This document shows, one piece after another, positions 34,343 through 45,926 of a stretch of DNA of 64,000 nucleotides; the first letter of the stretch is position 1; each line of letters opens with the position of its first letter. The DNA lies in assembly GCF_011684115.1 (NCBI RefSeq), contig NZ_JAADJV010000004.1, positions 310,001-374,000 of the forward strand, written 5' to 3'. Position numbers and translations under genes: made by a program. Source of the stretch: Rahnella aceris (GTDB lineage Bacteria; Pseudomonadota; Gammaproteobacteria; Enterobacterales; Enterobacteriaceae). The notes below the pieces were generated by a model. It was not told the origin of the DNA. It saw only the letters and a list, made by a program, of their open reading frames with translations, and searched no databases.

Positions 34343-34577
34343 TCCCTGCAATTTCCTTCTTACCGATGGTTGTTGGCAGCGTAGCCAGCTTTTGGAGGGC
34401 TAACAAGGCAAAAGTGCCGTTCTCAGATTGTGCTGAACGTGAATCTGAAGATTGCGTTGCGCTCAAATAATCGGCAAAATAGCCAGCATTACTGCCTCGC
34501 TTGCGAAACCCGCCCGGACAGTCTCTTATTTTCTGCTAATTTTCAACCGATTAGCCTTACGTCTGTGAATAACTAAA

Positions 34578-35816
34578 ATGCATAATTCTCCAAATACTGC
34601 GTCCCTTCTGGGTCGGCAGGCGCTTTTGTTCCCTCTGTGCCTGGTGCTGTTCGAATTCGCGACTTATATCGGTAACGATATGATCCAACCGGGCATGCTG
34701 GCCGTCGTGGCTAATTTTAATGCCGGGGAAGAATGGGTGCCAACATCCATGACCGCTTATCTGGCTGGCGGCATGTTCCTGCAATGGCTGCTCGGGCCAC
34801 TGTCAGACAGACGCGGGCGTCGTCCGGTCATGCTGGCGGGCGTGAGCTTTTTCATCATCACCTGTCTGGCCATTTTGTTCGTACAAAACATTGAACAGTT
34901 TATGGTGATGCGTTTCCTGCAAGGCATCAGCCTGTGCTTTATCGGCGCGGTCGGCTATGCCGCGATACAGGAATCCTTCGAAGAATCGGTGTGTATTAAA
35001 ATCACGGCCATGATGGCGAATGTCGCGCTGATTGCCCCGCTGCTCGGGCCGCTGGCCGGTGCGGCGCTGATCCACGTTGCCCCGTGGCAGTCGATGTTTG
35101 TAATTTTCGCCGTGCTCGCCGCTATCGCGCTATGGGGACTGTGGAAATCGATGCCGGAAACAGCTTCCCGGCTTGGTGAACCGTTCTCGATGCCAAGCCT
35201 GCTGCGCGATTACAAGCACGTGCTGAAGAACCGTCAGTTCGTATGCGGCGCGCTGGCGATTGGTTTTGCCAGCCTGCCGCTGCTGACGTGGATTGCACAG
35301 TCGCCGGTGATTTTAATCAGCGGCGAAGGCTTAGCCGCTTACGATTATGGCCTGTTACAGGTGCCGATTTTCGGCGCACTGATTATCGGTAACGTTACGC
35401 TGGCGCGCCTGACGGGCAAACGTACCGTCGAATATCTGATTAAACTGGGCGCAGGCCCGATGGTGGTCGGTTTGCTGATCGCCGCGGTGGCTACGATGTT
35501 TTCTGCGCATGCCTATCTGTGGATGACCGCCGGTCTGAGCCTGTATGCGTTCGGAATTGGTGTGGCGAATGCCGGTTTGTACCGCCTGACGCTGTTCTCC
35601 AGCGACATGAGCAAAGGGACTGTCTCCGCCGCCATGGGCGTTATCAGCATGATGATTTTCACGGTTGGGATTGAGCTGGCAAAAGTGGCTTATGTCGAAG
35701 GCGGTGCGGGGATGTTTAACATGTTCAACCTGATCAGCGGCCTCGCCTGGCTGGCGCTGGTGGTGGTTTTCCTGCGCAGCCGTCAGGTGGTGCTGCCGCC
35801 GAACAGCGTGGTGTGA
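34578..35816 (+). CDS. mdfA: Multidrug efflux transporter MdfA
   Basis: This 412-residue MFS drug/H+ antiporter (E. coli 410) starts with the near-identical [20 protein letters not shown]. The membrane-embedded Glu in the first segment ([12 protein letters not shown]), the motif [14 protein letters not shown] and the antiporter motif C region [10 protein letters not shown] are all present. Twelve hydrophobic segments are seen. It exports cationic and neutral drugs. A REP-like element lies after the stop. Confidence 0.94.
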   Translation: MHNSPNTASLLGRQALLFPLCLVLFEFATYIGNDMIQPGMLAVVANFNAGEEWVPTSMTAYLAGGMFLQWLLGPLSDRRGRRPVMLAGVSFFIITCLAILFVQNIEQFMVMRFLQGISLCFIGAVGYAAIQESFEESVCIKITAMMANVALIAPLLGPLAGAALIHVAPWQSMFVIFAVLAAIALWGLWKSMPETASRLGEPFSMPSLLRDYKHVLKNRQFVCGALAIGFASLPLLTWIAQSPVILISGEGLAAYDYGLLQVPIFGALIIGNVTLARLTGKRTVEYLIKLGAGPMVVGLLIAAVATMFSAHAYLWMTAGLSLYAFGIGVANAGLYRLTLFSSDMSKGTVSAAMGVISMMIFTVGIELAKVAYVEGGAGMFNMFNLISGLAWLALVVVFLRSRQVVLPPNSVV

Positions 35817-35833
35817 TTTCGATCTGAGTCGCC

Positions 35834-35940
35834 TGCAAAACCCCCTCCCCGCCTCCCCCTTCGCAGGGGGAGGAGTAAAAACGCCGACCTGCTCCCTCCC
35901 CTGCGAAGGGGAGGGCTGGGGTGGGGTATTAATGGCAACT
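35834..35940. repeat. REP/BIME-like paired hairpin element, copy B (mdfA-aldB)
   Basis: The two units of copy A (16412-16512) occur in the opposite order. The unit TGCAAAACCCCCTCCCC…GGGGGAGGAG comes first, then CTCCCTCCCCTGCGAAGGGG…GGGTGGGGTATTAATGGC. It fills the space between the convergent 3' ends of mdfA and aldB. Confidence 0.85.
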
Positions 35941-35945
35941 CAGAA

Positions 35946-37484
35946 TCAGAAAAGCCCCATCGGTTTACTCGAATAACTCACCAGTAAACATTTCGTTTGC
36001 TGATAGTGATCCAGCATCATCTTATGGGTTTCGCGCCCGATACCGGATTGTTTGTAACCGCCGAATGCCGCATGTGCCGGATAGGCGTGATAGCAGTTGG
36101 TCCAGACACGGCCAGCCTGAATGTTGCGCCCCATATGATACGCCACGTTGCCGTCACGGCTCCAGACACCCGCCCCCAGCCCGTACGCCGTATCGTTGGC
36201 GATTTGTAACGCCTCATCCATATCTTTGAATGTCGTTACCGCCAGCACCGGTCCGAAAATTTCTTCCTGGAAGACGCGCATGTTGTTTTTACCCAGCAAG
36301 ATGGTCGGTTGCAGGTAATAACCCTCGTTCAGCGAACCTTCAAGTTTCTTCTTCGCACCGCCGGTCAGGACTTCCGCGCCCTCATTTTTACCGATTTCGA
36401 TGTAATCCAGAATGGTTTTCATCTGTCCGGCAGACACCTGCGCGCCCATCTGGGTTTCCATATCCAGCGGGTTACCGGTTTTGATCGCTTCCACGCGTTT
36501 GATTGCCCGTTCCATAAAGCGTTCGTAGATGGACTCCTGCACCAGCGCACGGCTCGGACAGGTACAGACTTCGCCCTGATTGAAGGCAAACAGCGCGAAC
36601 CCTTCCAGCGCTTTGTCGAAGAATTCGTCCTCTTTATCCATCACGTCGGCGAAGAAAATATTCGGCGATTTACCGCCCAGTTCCAGCGTAGCCGGGATCA
36701 GGTTTTGTGCAGCATAGCCGGCGATCCGCTGGCCGACTTCCGTCGAACCGGTGAAAGCGACTTTGGCGATACGTTTGGAGGTCGCCAGATATTCGCCGAT
36801 TTCCCCGCCCGCGCCGTTGACCACGTTAATGACGCCAGCAGGCAGAATGTCCTGCACCAGTTCCATCAGCAACAGAACCGACAGCGGCGTCAGTTTGGCC
36901 GGTTTGAGTACGATGCAGTTACCAGCCGCCAGCGCCGGTGCCATTTTCCAGCACGCCATCAGCAGCGGGAAATTCCACGGGATAATTTGTGCCACCACGC
37001 CCAGCGGTTCGTGGAAATGATAGGCCACGGTTTCGCTGTCGATTTCGCTGATCCCGCCTTCCTGTGCGCGTACGCAGGAGGCGAAATAACGGAAATGGTC
37101 GATGGCTAACGGCACGTCTGCACCACTGGTTTCGCGGATCGGTTTGCCGTTATCCCAGGTTTCGGCATTTGCCAGCAGTTCAAGATTTTGTTCCATGCGA
37201 TCGGCGACTTTCAGCAGTAAGTTTGCACGCTGCTGCACCGGCATTTTTCCCCATGCGTCTTTGGCTTGATGGGCGGCATCCAGCGCCAGATCGACGTCAT
37301 CGGTGCTGGAACTGGCCACTTTACACAGCACTTCGCCGGTAACCGGCGTCAGGTTGTCGTAATACTCTTTTTTTACCGGCGCGACCCATTCACCGCCAAT
37401 AAAGTTGTCGTATTGTTTTTTGAGTTTCAGCGGGAAACCGTATTCTTCCGGTTTGACGGCATGAGGATTTTTATCATAGGCCAT
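35946..37484 (-). CDS. aldB: Aldehyde dehydrogenase AldB
   Basis: This 512-residue NAD(P)-dependent aldehyde dehydrogenase has the length and sequence pattern of E. coli Ald[49 protein letters not shown] (general-base Glu) and [17 protein letters not shown] (catalytic Cys). It oxidises acetaldehyde and related aldehydes. In E. coli it is CRP-dependent and stationary-phase induced. yibF follows upstream on the same strand, whereas in E. coli yiaY-selB-selA lie between them. Confidence 0.94.
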   Translation of the reverse strand: MAYDKNPHAVKPEEYGFPLKLKKQYDNFIGGEWVAPVKKEYYDNLTPVTGEVLCKVASSSTDDVDLALDAAHQAKDAWGKMPVQQRANLLLKVADRMEQNLELLANAETWDNGKPIRETSGADVPLAIDHFRYFASCVRAQEGGISEIDSETVAYHFHEPLGVVAQIIPWNFPLLMACWKMAPALAAGNCIVLKPAKLTPLSVLLLMELVQDILPAGVINVVNGAGGEIGEYLATSKRIAKVAFTGSTEVGQRIAGYAAQNLIPATLELGGKSPNIFFADVMDKEDEFFDKALEGFALFAFNQGEVCTCPSRALVQESIYERFMERAIKRVEAIKTGNPLDMETQMGAQVSAGQMKTILDYIEIGKNEGAEVLTGGAKKKLEGSLNEGYYLQPTILLGKNNMRVFQEEIFGPVLAVTTFKDMDEALQIANDTAYGLGAGVWSRDGNVAYHMGRNIQAGRVWTNCYHAYPAHAAFGGYKQSGIGRETHKMMLDHYQQTKCLLVSYSSKPMGLF

Positions 37485-37585
37485 GATGGAACTCCTTTAT
37501 GCAACAGGGATTAGCAGAGCGCTGCACAAAGCTTAGGCTTTAAAAATCTCACTGGCAGATTGTAAAGAGAAGTCTTCGAGCGGCC

Positions 37586-38227
37586 TCACACCTTTTTCGC
37601 TGCAAAGCTGGCGTTACCACTTCCGGGGGGTGTGGTGCGCGCAAAACTCTCGCGCTGGAACAGGCGTTCAACCAGTTTTACCAGTTCGGGATGCTCGACA
37701 CACCAGCCCGGCGCAATACGCCGGAAGTTGAGATAGCCCAGACAACAGGCGACGGCAATATCGGCCACGTTGAGGCTTTCAGAATTGAGCAATGTACGGT
37801 TTGCCGCATGCTTTTCCAGCGCATCCAGCCCGCGCAACAGTTTTTCCCGCTGGCGCAAAACCCAGGCTTCGTTACGTTTATCCGCATCGCGGCGGCCTTC
37901 CAGCACCAGCGCCACGGCAGCATCAGTGACGCCGTCGGCCAGCGCTTCAATTTGCTTCACGCGTAACGCTTCCAGCGGCTGCCACGGCAACAGCGTGGGC
38001 GCGACATTCATCAGTTCGATGAACTGCACAATGATCGGGGAATCATAGAAAATTTCGCCATCATCGGCGACCAGCGCGGGGACTTTTCCGAGAGGATTGT
38101 ACTGCGTGATTTTGCAGCCAGGTTCGTGGGGGGTGTCATTAATGAAATCAAACGGGATGCCTTTTTCCAGCAACATCACCGAAATTTTGCGTACATACGG
38201 GCTGGTATAACTGCCGATCAATTTCAT
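37586..38227 (-). CDS. yibF: Glutathione S-transferase family protein YibF
   Basis: This 213-residue protein (E. coli YibF 202) shows [32 protein letters not shown] and [21 protein letters not shown] in the thioredoxin-like domain. [24 protein letters not shown] and RESFART follow in the helical domain. Enzymatic role is unknown. The start at 38227 has AGGAGG upstream. Its left neighbour aldB lies only about 100 bases away. Confidence 0.9.
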   Translation of the reverse strand: MKLIGSYTSPYVRKISVMLLEKGIPFDFINDTPHEPGCKITQYNPLGKVPALVADDGEIFYDSPIIVQFIELMNVAPTLLPWQPLEALRVKQIEALADGVTDAAVALVLEGRRDADKRNEAWVLRQREKLLRGLDALEKHAANRTLLNSESLNVADIAVACCLGYLNFRRIAPGWCVEHPELVKLVERLFQRESFARTTPPGSGNASFAAKKV

Positions 38228-38312
38228 CAGACCCTCCTCGTTTTCGCCGGAACCTCTTTTAAAGCTAGCAGCCATGCCGGGGTTTACCAGTCACGGCTGC
38301 CAGATTAACAGG

Positions 38313-39218
38313 TTACCCGGCGGGAAACAGGAACGGGTTGATGCCGCTGCCGGAAAATCCTTTATCTTCCATCCGGTCATCGAGCAGCAGCGTGGCGAGG
38401 TCGTCCGCCACGGCGTCTGCCTGCGGATCTTTATCCTGATAAATCACTTTCAGGTACGCGCCGCAATCGTCACAGGCTTCGGCTTTCACCGTCGCCTGCT
38501 CATCGTCGATAGACCAAAGGTTCAGATGCTCCATTTCATCACAGTTGCTACATTTGGCGCGCACCACATGCCACTGGCTTTCACACAGATTGCAGTGCAG
38601 ATAGCGCAGGCCACCGGCATTGATCACCGCAGACACAGGAATACTGCCGCAGACCGGGCAGAACTGACGATTTTCGCCATAATCCGCCCGCCCGACACCC
38701 CGCAACTGCGCCGCCATCTGCGCCCAGTACAGCGACAATGCGGCCCAGATAAACGGGGCTTCATCGGCCGGAACGTGTTTGAAATCCTGATTCAGCAACT
38801 GCGTCGCCATCATTTCCCGCTGCAGGCTCGGGGAATGTTCGAGGCGCTCAAGTACGCCGGACACCGGCTCTGATGCGCCATGTTTGAGCACCAGGATCAG
38901 CGCATCCAGCAAGGTCAGCCAGTGCGGCGTGCGCGGAAACAGACGGCAGTCGAGTGGCGGTTTACCGGCCGCTTTTTCTAATTCGCCACTCAGGTCGATA
39001 CTGAGCGGAAACTCTTTCAGCACGCGCTGCTGGGCGTCGCAAATCGCCGCAGCAAAGTTCAGATATCCGTCGAGCGGGCTGTTTTCAGCCAGCGCGCGCA
39101 GACGATCGGCGCGGCGCTGATACCGTGTTTTCAGGTTGGCGAACAGTACCGGCGGGATGTTCCCCGCCGTGGTTTTACCGTCTGTCAGTTCGTCCTGTTG
39201 AACAATCTGGATGCTCAT
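38313..39218 (-). CDS. fdhE: Formate dehydrogenase accessory protein FdhE
   Basis: This 301-residue cytoplasmic rubredoxin-like protein (E. coli 309) is needed for assembly of respiratory formate dehydrogenases. Four CxxC pairs are visible: CPVC, CNLC, CSNC and CDDC, at about 190-255. The start overlaps the fdoI stop by four bases, so it is co-translated as the last gene of fdoGHI-fdhE, as in E. coli. Confidence 0.94.
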   Translation of the reverse strand: MSIQIVQQDELTDGKTTAGNIPPVLFANLKTRYQRRADRLRALAENSPLDGYLNFAAAICDAQQRVLKEFPLSIDLSGELEKAAGKPPLDCRLFPRTPHWLTLLDALILVLKHGASEPVSGVLERLEHSPSLQREMMATQLLNQDFKHVPADEAPFIWAALSLYWAQMAAQLRGVGRADYGENRQFCPVCGSIPVSAVINAGGLRYLHCNLCESQWHVVRAKCSNCDEMEHLNLWSIDDEQATVKAEACDDCGAYLKVIYQDKDPQADAVADDLATLLLDDRMEDKGFSGSGINPFLFPAG

Positions 39219-39868
39219 CCGGCTTTCCTCTTATCTTGTTCTTTTTTCAGCTCTTCAGCACGCACCTGACGATACCAGCGCGGATGGTGATACTTCGCCC
39301 ATGACGCGGGCACTTTGCCGCCGGTCATGGCCGAAATCGACCCTTTCGCCCAGGTCGCCGCGTAGACGTGCATGATGATCACCAGAATCAGGCCAATACC
39401 GGCCAGTGAATGCACCAGCAGCGCCAGACGGATCAGCGGTATCGGGAAGTAACCAGCAAACCACGGACGCCAGATCATGACGCCGCTCACCATCAGCAGC
39501 ACAAGGCAACTGATCGCCGCCCAGAACACGCATTTCTGGCCGAAGTTATAGCGGCCTGTGTCGCCGACTTCATGATTGGTCAGCACTTTGCCGATATTTT
39601 TCGCCCACACAATGTCATCTTTTTCCGGCAGGTTGTGCTTCCAGTAGCGGAAGAACATACCGAGGAAAGAGACGAACATCACCACGCCGAAAAACGGATG
39701 CAGGATACGCGCCAGTTGCGGGGTGCCGTAAACGTTCATCAGCCAGTTAAACGACGGGAAAAAGAAGCCGATGCCGCTGAGCGCGAGCGTCACAAAACAA
39801 AACGCCACGATCCAGTGATTGAGACGTTCCACCAGATTATAGCGCTGGATTAACTTCTCTTTTTTCAT
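39215..39868 (-). CDS. fdoI: Formate dehydrogenase-O gamma subunit, cytochrome b556
   Basis: This 217-residue four-segment membrane protein carries the two haems b that pass electrons to menaquinone or ubiquinone. [35 protein letters not shown] and [21 protein letters not shown] supply the haem-ligand histidines. It overlaps both neighbours by four bases. Confidence 0.94.
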   Translation of the reverse strand: MKKEKLIQRYNLVERLNHWIVAFCFVTLALSGIGFFFPSFNWLMNVYGTPQLARILHPFFGVVMFVSFLGMFFRYWKHNLPEKDDIVWAKNIGKVLTNHEVGDTGRYNFGQKCVFWAAISCLVLLMVSGVMIWRPWFAGYFPIPLIRLALLVHSLAGIGLILVIIMHVYAATWAKGSISAMTGGKVPASWAKYHHPRWYRQVRAEELKKEQDKRKAG

Positions 39869-40776
39869 GAGCGTTTCTCCTCATCGTCATGTTTATCTTC
39901 CCCTTCCGTATGCTCTTCCTCTTTCACGTAATTCGGCCCCACGCCGAGGAAGTGGAATGCCGCCGCGGCGAAGGTCACTGCAAAGCCGACGGCGGCCAGC
40001 GGTTTCCAGACACCTTTCCACAAGGTAACCGCCGCGCTGATGGCCGGATCTTTTGGCAGGCCGTGATACAGCTCAGGATTGTCGGCGTGATGCAGCACGT
40101 ACATCACGTGCGTGCCGCCAACGCCCTGCGGATCGTATAAACCGGCATGTTCAAACCCGCGGCCTTTCAGCTCGCTGACGCGTTCTGCAGCCAAATCCTG
40201 CATCGCGGTTTTAGTGCCAAAATGAATCGCACCTGTCGGGCAGGTTTTCACACAGGCCGGTTCCTGGCCGACGCTCACACGGTCAACGCACAGCGTGCAT
40301 TTGTAGGCACGGTTATCCTGTTTGTTGATGCGCGGAATGTTGAACGGGCAACCGGCGATGCAGTAACCGCAGCCGATGCAATGTTCTGACTGAAAATCGA
40401 CGATGCCGTTGGCGTACTGCAAAATCGCGCCTTCCGCCGGACAGGCTTTCAGGCAGCCCGGATCGGCGCAGTGCATGCAGCCATCTTTGCGGATCAGCCA
40501 TTCCAGCTTGCCGTTTTGTTCCACTTCGGAGAAACGCATCACCGTCCAGGATTTCGCACTGAGATCCATCGGGTTATCGTAAACGCCGGTATTAAACCCG
40601 ACGTCATCGCGCAGGTCGTTCCATTCGGAACAGGCGACCTGACAGCCTTTACAGCCGATGCAGGTGGTGACATCGATGAGTTTCGCCACTTCCTGCTGAT
40701 GATCACGGGCACGCGGCGCTGGCGTGAACCCGTTGGTTGCGGACTTACGAAGTATGTCCTGTGATTGCATTGCCAT
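39865..40776 (-). CDS. fdoH: Formate dehydrogenase-O beta subunit, iron-sulphur protein
   Basis: This 303-residue protein has four [4Fe-4S] cysteine clusters ([62 protein letters not shown]) and a C-terminal membrane anchor ([21 protein letters not shown], about 258-280). It transfers electrons from FdoG to FdoI. It lies 12 bases after fdoG. Confidence 0.95.
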   Translation of the reverse strand: MAMQSQDILRKSATNGFTPAPRARDHQQEVAKLIDVTTCIGCKGCQVACSEWNDLRDDVGFNTGVYDNPMDLSAKSWTVMRFSEVEQNGKLEWLIRKDGCMHCADPGCLKACPAEGAILQYANGIVDFQSEHCIGCGYCIAGCPFNIPRINKQDNRAYKCTLCVDRVSVGQEPACVKTCPTGAIHFGTKTAMQDLAAERVSELKGRGFEHAGLYDPQGVGGTHVMYVLHHADNPELYHGLPKDPAISAAVTLWKGVWKPLAAVGFAVTFAAAAFHFLGVGPNYVKEEEHTEGEDKHDDEEKRS

Positions 40777-40788
40777 AATTCGCCTCCG

Positions 40789-43700
40789 TTAGACCTTTTC
40801 CACGTTAACCAGGAACGCCTTAAACTCCGGCGTTTGCGAGTTAGCGTCACCGACTGACGGCGTCAGCGTGTTGGCTAAATAACCTTTACGCGTTGCGCCT
40901 TCAAAACCCCAGTGGCAAGGGATGCCAATGGTATCAACGTGCTTACCGTCGATGGTCAGTGGCCGGATGCGTTTGGTCACCACGGCTTTCGCCACGATGA
41001 ATCCGCGCTTCGAAGACACTTTCACTTCATCGCCCTGCGCAATGCCCTTCGAGGCGGCCAGACCTTCGCCGATCTCGATAAACTGTTCTGGCTGCGCAAT
41101 GGCGTTCAGCAACGCGTGTTTGGTCCAGTGGCGGAACAATTCGGTGATCGAATAGGTGGTCGCCACATACGGGAAGTCTTTGGCGGTGCCCATATTCGGC
41201 AAATCGCTGGCAAAAATGCGCGCGACCGGATTGGAAATCACCGCCGGATGCAACGGGTTGGTGCCAATCGGTGATTCGATCGGTTCGTAATGCTCAGGGA
41301 ACGGGCCGTCGGCCATTTTGTCAGTGGCGAATAAACGGCCGACGCCTTCCTGTTGCATGATGAATGGCCCGACACCGGACCCCGGCGCGGCGGTGCTGTA
41401 ATCCGGGACATCAAAACCAATCCACTTCGCGCCATCCCAGCGGATGATTTCGCGTTTCGGATCCCACGGCTGGCCCTGCGGATCAGCGGACGCACGGTTA
41501 TACAGAATGCGGCGGTTGAGCGGCCAGCACCACGCCCAGCCGGACGTACAGCCCAGACCGGAAGGATCGGCGTTATCGCGGCGCGCCATCTGGTTACCGG
41601 CTTCCGTCCAGCTTCCCGTGTAAATCCAGCAGAAACTGGCGGTGCTGCCGTCATTTTTCAGATGGGCAAACGTCGAAAGTTGCTGGCCTTTTTTCGCCAG
41701 CAGATTGCCCTGGTCATCATGAATATCAGCCAGCGCTTTGCCGTTGGCTTCGCGGGCGATTTCTTCCGGCAGCGGGTCGAGCGGATCCTGATAATCCCAC
41801 GCCATATTCATTACCGGCAGCGGATTGGCACCGCCCTCTTTCTGGTACAGCTCACGCAGTTTCATAAACAGACGGGCGATAATTTTGCCGTCGTGCAGCG
41901 CTTCACCCGGTGGCTCAGAGGCCTGGAAGTGCCATTGCAGCCAGCGACCGGAGTTCACAATCGAACCGTTTTCCTCTGCAAAACAGGAAGACGGCAGACG
42001 GAACACCTCGGTCTGAATATCGGCGGTCTGCACGTCGTTCATTGCACCGTGGTTTTGCCAGAAGTTTGAGGACTCAGTCACCAGCGGGTCGATCACCACC
42101 ATATATTTGAGTTTCGAGAGTGCACGCGAGGATTTGTTTTTGTCCGGGAAGGCCGCCAGCGGGTTGAAGCCCTGCACGATATACCCGTTCAGCTTGCCTT
42201 CGGTCATCAGCTCGGCCTGTTGCAGCACGTCGTAGCTTTTGTCCCATTTCGGCAGCCAGTCAAAGCCCCAGTCATTTTCCGCCGTGGCGTGATCGCCCCA
42301 GAAGCTTTTCATCATACTGACGAAAAAGTTCGGCGTGTTTTTCCAGAAATTGACCTGTCCATCCACCAGCGGTGCGGGCGTAATCTGATGCAGATAATCA
42401 GTGAAATTAGTCTGTTTTTCCGACGGCAAAGGCATGTAACCCGGCAGATTCAGCGACAGCAAACCGAGGTCGGTATAGCCCTGAATATTGGAGTGACCAC
42501 GCAGGGCATTCACGCCGCCGCCCGGCATACCAATGTTGCCAAGCAGCAACTGGATCATCGCCGCACAGCGGATGGTTTGTGCGCCGCCGGTATGGTGCGT
42601 CCAGCCCAGCGCATACAAAATGGTCGAGGTTTTATCGCGCGCGCAGGTTTCCGCCAGAATGGAGCTGATCAGCAGGAAATCTTCTTTCGAGGTACCGCAC
42701 AGACGTTCCACCAGTTCCGGCGTGTAACGGGAAACATGCTCTTTCAGCAAGTTCCAGACACAGCGCGGGTCCTGCAACGTTTTATCCTGTTTCGCGAAGC
42801 CTTTTTCATCCAGCTGATAGTGCCAGCTTTCTTTGTTATAGGATTTTTTCGCCGCGTTAAAACCGCTGAAAAGACCGTCGTTGAATTCATAATCTTCACG
42901 TACCAGCAGGCTGGCATTGGTGTATTCCAGGACGTATTCGGTCTGAATTTTATTGTGGGTGATCAGATAATTGATCATGCCGAGCAGGAAGGCCGTGTCA
43001 GAACCAGCGCGAATCGGCGCGTAGATATCGGCCACCGCAGCACTGCGGTTAAAGCGCGGATCGACGACGATGACTTTGGCGTTATTTTTGGTTTTGGCCT
43101 CAATCACCCATTTGAATCCGACCGGATGCGCTTCTGCCGCATTTCCGCCCATAATTAAAATCACATTGGCGTTTTTGATGTCGACCCAGTTGTTCGTCAT
43201 CGCACCGCGACCAAAGGTTGGCGCTAATGCCGCCACGGTCGGGCCATGACACAGACGGGCCTGACAGTCGATCGCCACCATACCCAGCGCGCGGGTGAAT
43301 TTCTGATCCAGCAGACCGGTTTCATTACTGGCCGCAGAAGAACACAGCATGCCGGTGGTCAGCCAGCGGTTGACCGTCACGTTGTTTTCATTTTTCTCGA
43401 CGAAGTTGGCGTCGCGGTCATCTTTCATCAGGCGGGCGATACGGGAAATCGCCTCGTCCCACGTGATGCGCTGCCATTTATCGGAACCGGGAGCGCGGTA
43501 TTCCGGATATCTGAGACGGCCTTCGCTGTGGATGTAATCCAGCACGCCTGCGCCTTTCGGGCACAACGAGCCACGACTGACCGGATGATCGGCGTCACCC
43601 TCTACGTGGAAGATATTTTCAGTGACGTTTTTCGCGCCATCGCCCTGGCTGTAAATCAGTATTCCGCAACCTACGGAACAGTAAGTGCAGTTGTTGCGGG

Positions 43701-43836
43701 TTTCACGGGAGCGAAGCAGTTTGTATTGGCGGGTTTCCGCCAGCGCCATGGTAGGAGTAAATCCTAATAATGCCGCCGTGGTGCCGGCCATACCACCCGC
43801 ACATATTTTGAATAATTGTCTTCTGCTGACTTGCAT
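40789..43836 (-). CDS. fdoG: Formate dehydrogenase-O alpha subunit with Cys in place of selenocysteine
   Basis: This 1015-residue catalytic subunit (E. coli 1016) oxidises formate at a molybdenum bis-MGD centre on the periplasmic side. It starts [15 protein letters not shown], a twin-arginine signal. [13 protein letters not shown] binds the [4Fe-4S] cluster. At residue 196, where E. coli FdoG has selenocysteine (RVUHGPTVA), this protein has Cys encoded by TGT (43251-43249): [11 protein letters not shown]. The frame is uninterrupted, so no UGA recoding is needed. The start at 43836 has AGGAGT upstream; a longer frame from 43878 would precede the Tat signal. Confidence 0.95.
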   Translation of the reverse strand: MQVSRRQLFKICAGGMAGTTAALLGFTPTMALAETRQYKLLRSRETRNNCTYCSVGCGILIYSQGDGAKNVTENIFHVEGDADHPVSRGSLCPKGAGVLDYIHSEGRLRYPEYRAPGSDKWQRITWDEAISRIARLMKDDRDANFVEKNENNVTVNRWLTTGMLCSSAASNETGLLDQKFTRALGMVAIDCQARLCHGPTVAALAPTFGRGAMTNNWVDIKNANVILIMGGNAAEAHPVGFKWVIEAKTKNNAKVIVVDPRFNRSAAVADIYAPIRAGSDTAFLLGMINYLITHNKIQTEYVLEYTNASLLVREDYEFNDGLFSGFNAAKKSYNKESWHYQLDEKGFAKQDKTLQDPRCVWNLLKEHVSRYTPELVERLCGTSKEDFLLISSILAETCARDKTSTILYALGWTHHTGGAQTIRCAAMIQLLLGNIGMPGGGVNALRGHSNIQGYTDLGLLSLNLPGYMPLPSEKQTNFTDYLHQITPAPLVDGQVNFWKNTPNFFVSMMKSFWGDHATAENDWGFDWLPKWDKSYDVLQQAELMTEGKLNGYIVQGFNPLAAFPDKNKSSRALSKLKYMVVIDPLVTESSNFWQNHGAMNDVQTADIQTEVFRLPSSCFAEENGSIVNSGRWLQWHFQASEPPGEALHDGKIIARLFMKLRELYQKEGGANPLPVMNMAWDYQDPLDPLPEEIAREANGKALADIHDDQGNLLAKKGQQLSTFAHLKNDGSTASFCWIYTGSWTEAGNQMARRDNADPSGLGCTSGWAWCWPLNRRILYNRASADPQGQPWDPKREIIRWDGAKWIGFDVPDYSTAAPGSGVGPFIMQQEGVGRLFATDKMADGPFPEHYEPIESPIGTNPLHPAVISNPVARIFASDLPNMGTAKDFPYVATTYSITELFRHWTKHALLNAIAQPEQFIEIGEGLAASKGIAQGDEVKVSSKRGFIVAKAVVTKRIRPLTIDGKHVDTIGIPCHWGFEGATRKGYLANTLTPSVGDANSQTPEFKAFLVNVEKV

Positions 43837-43981
43837 GAAAGACTCCTTCCCATCATCTGTTAACACATTGCTTTTCAAATTGGCGCTTTCCGCAGCTGAT
43901 GCGGAAGCGTTAAAATTAAAGCCAAGTACCCATAGTTTTTGTACGGCTTATGTAGCCGGAATGTTTATAAGGTTATTGCTA

Positions 43982-44824
43982 ATGGATGTCCATCAAGTAA
44001 ACGAACTGGGCGAAAAAGATGACAAAAAAGTGACTCAGATCATCGGAGCCAGCCAAAAAACGGTGATGCAGCGCGCACATCTCAATGAGCCGGAAGATGA
44101 CTGGATTGCTCAGGAAGTGCCCGTTGCGCTGGTTTATAACGGCATTTCGCATGTGGTCATGATGGCTTCACCGAAAGATCTGCACGCCTTTGCGCTGGGC
44201 TTTTCGCTGTCAGAAGGGATTATTGAATCGGTCAGTGATATTTACGGGATGGAGGTGACACCAAACTGTAACGGGATTGAGGTTAACATCGAATTATCGA
44301 GCCGCCGTTTCGCCGGGCTGAAAGAACGCCGCCGCGCCATGGCGGGCCGTACCGGGTGCGGCGTCTGCGGCATCGAACAGTTAGGCGATTTATTCCGCCC
44401 GCTCGCGCCGCTGCCGTTCAGTCAAACCTTTGATCTGGCAAATCTGGACAACGCGCTGCACCAGCTGAAATCCGTGCAGGAAATCGGCCAGCTCACCGGC
44501 TGTACCCACGCCGCCGCGTGGATCACGCCGGAAGGTGAATTACTGGGTGGCTGCGAAGATGTGGGCCGTCATGTGGCGCTCGATAAAATGCTCGGTATGC
44601 GTGCCAGACAAAACGACTGGATATCCGGCGCCGCGCTGGTATCAAGCCGCGCCAGCTATGAAATGGTGCAGAAAGCCGCGATGTGCGGCATCGAAATCCT
44701 GTTTGCCGTCTCCGCCGCCACTACGCTCGCAGTCGACGTTGCCGAAAAATGCAATCTGACGCTGGTCGGTTTCAGTAAACCGGGACGGGCAACGGTGTAT
44801 ACGCATCCGCAGCGGTTACGTTAA
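43982..44824 (+). CDS. fdhD: Formate dehydrogenase sulphurtransferase FdhD
   Basis: This 280-residue protein (E. coli 277) passes sulphur from IscS to the molybdenum cofactor of formate dehydrogenases. The sulphur-carrying CxxC is visible in [13 protein letters not shown] at about 122-125. [15 protein letters not shown] and [20 protein letters not shown] are family motifs. The start at 43982 gives the family length; the open frame extends much further upstream but through the fdoG promoter. It is divergent from fdoG. Confidence 0.92.
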   Translation: MDVHQVNELGEKDDKKVTQIIGASQKTVMQRAHLNEPEDDWIAQEVPVALVYNGISHVVMMASPKDLHAFALGFSLSEGIIESVSDIYGMEVTPNCNGIEVNIELSSRRFAGLKERRRAMAGRTGCGVCGIEQLGDLFRPLAPLPFSQTFDLANLDNALHQLKSVQEIGQLTGCTHAAAWITPEGELLGGCEDVGRHVALDKMLGMRARQNDWISGAALVSSRASYEMVQKAAMCGIEILFAVSAATTLAVDVAEKCNLTLVGFSKPGRATVYTHPQRLR

Positions 44825-44935
44825 CTCTCTCTAAGCACCGCGTGCCTTTAGACAATTTAGGATTGTTTGCGGTTATCTGGTTCTAAGCCCCGTATAACAG
44901 GCGCTTACGAGTACCCGCACAAAGCATGGAGCATA

Positions 44936-44954
44936 GATAATCATTTTCAATATC
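44936..44954. promoter_or_regulatory. Fur box upstream of sodA
   Basis: GATAATCATTTTCAATATC matches 16 of 19 bases of the Fur consensus. It lies about 80 bases before the sodA start, where Fur repression of sodA is known in E. coli. Confidence 0.75.
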
Positions 44955-45034
44955 ATTTAATTAACTATAATGATCCGACTGATTACGCGGTGCTCACAAT
45001 GACGGTGCCGCCCTACACTATGGAGACGATGAAC

Positions 45035-45655
45035 ATGAGTTATTCACTGCCATCACTGCCTTACGCATACGACGCACTCGAACCGCATTTCGACAAAGAA
45101 ACGATGGAAATCCATCATACTAAACATCACCAGGCTTACGTGAACAACGCTAACGCTGCGCTGGAAAGCTTGCCGGAACTGGCTGCATTGCCGGTTGAAG
45201 AACTGATCACCAAACTGGATCAGGTTCCTGCAGACAAGAAAGTTGCACTGCGTAACAACGCAGGCGGCCACGCTAACCACAGCCTGTTCTGGAAAGGCCT
45301 GAAAACCGGCACCACCCTGCAGGGCGAACTGAAATCTGCGATCGAACGCGATTTCGGCAGCGTTGACGCTTTCAAAGAAACTTTTGAGAAAGCAGCGACC
45401 ACTCGTTTCGGTTCAGGCTGGGCATGGCTGGTGCTGAAAGACGGCAAACTGGCGGTTGTTTCTACTGCTAACCAGGACAGCCCGCTGATGGGCGAAGCCA
45501 TTTCCGGCGCTTCCGGTTACCCGCTGCTGGGCCTGGACGTGTGGGAACACGCTTACTACCTGAAATATCAGAACAAACGCCCTGATTACATCAAAGCCTT
45601 CTGGGCTGTTGTAAACTGGGACGAAGCAGCAAAACGTCTGGCTGAAGCGAAGTAA
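45035..45655 (+). CDS. sodA: Manganese superoxide dismutase
   Basis: This 206-residue cytoplasmic enzyme is nearly colinear with E. coli SodA. Metal ligands are in [12 protein letters not shown] (first His), NHSLFWKGL (second His) and LDVWEHAYY (Asp and His). [10 protein letters not shown] and the [13 protein letters not shown] region indicate the Mn form. An in-frame extension upstream to 44867 includes the Fur box and is not coding. A terminator follows. Confidence 0.97.
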   Translation: MSYSLPSLPYAYDALEPHFDKETMEIHHTKHHQAYVNNANAALESLPELAALPVEELITKLDQVPADKKVALRNNAGGHANHSLFWKGLKTGTTLQGELKSAIERDFGSVDAFKETFEKAATTRFGSGWAWLVLKDGKLAVVSTANQDSPLMGEAISGASGYPLLGLDVWEHAYYLKYQNKRPDYIKAFWAVVNWDEAAKRLAEAK

Positions 45656-45700
45656 TTTCGCCCTGCCGCCCTTCGCGGGCATGATGATGTTTTCGCCAAT

Positions 45701-45726
45701 GGCGGGTCAGTGACCCGCCTTTTTTA
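45701..45726 (+). terminator. Rho-independent terminator after sodA
   Basis: GGCGGGTCA (45701-45709) pairs with TGACCCGCC (45711-45719) around one base, followed by a run of six T. Confidence 0.9.
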
Positions 45727-45833
45727 TGTCCTGAATTTGTATGCATGATCACTGTTTTACAGCGAATTATTCTTCCGTTTCCCACCATTATTAGACCCCG
45801 CTCGCATTAATCAAAAATACGCCACAGATCCTA

Positions 45834-45861
45834 TAAAGTTTATTAAACAACCTACCGATAG
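45834..45861 (+). promoter_or_regulatory. Sigma-28 (FliA) promoter of the chemoreceptor gene
   Basis: TAAAGTTT (45834-45841) is an exact -35 match, followed by 12 bases and ACCGATAG (45854-45861), close to the GCCGATAA -10. It lies 65 bases before the start, placing the receptor in the flagellar class III regulon. Confidence 0.7.
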
Positions 45862-45926
45862 ATTGTTCACAAAGGCGTCACAAAAACGCATGTCTATTTA
45901 AAAGGGATGTTTGACGGAGAATGATT

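Noticed and set aside
43685..43981. Long N-terminal extension of FdhD
   Set aside because: The frame stays open upstream of 43982 but would run through the fdoG start and promoter; ATG 43982 gives the family's usual length.
44867..45034. N-terminal extension of SodA
   Set aside because: The in-frame codons include the Fur box and promoter; the conserved protein starts at 45035.
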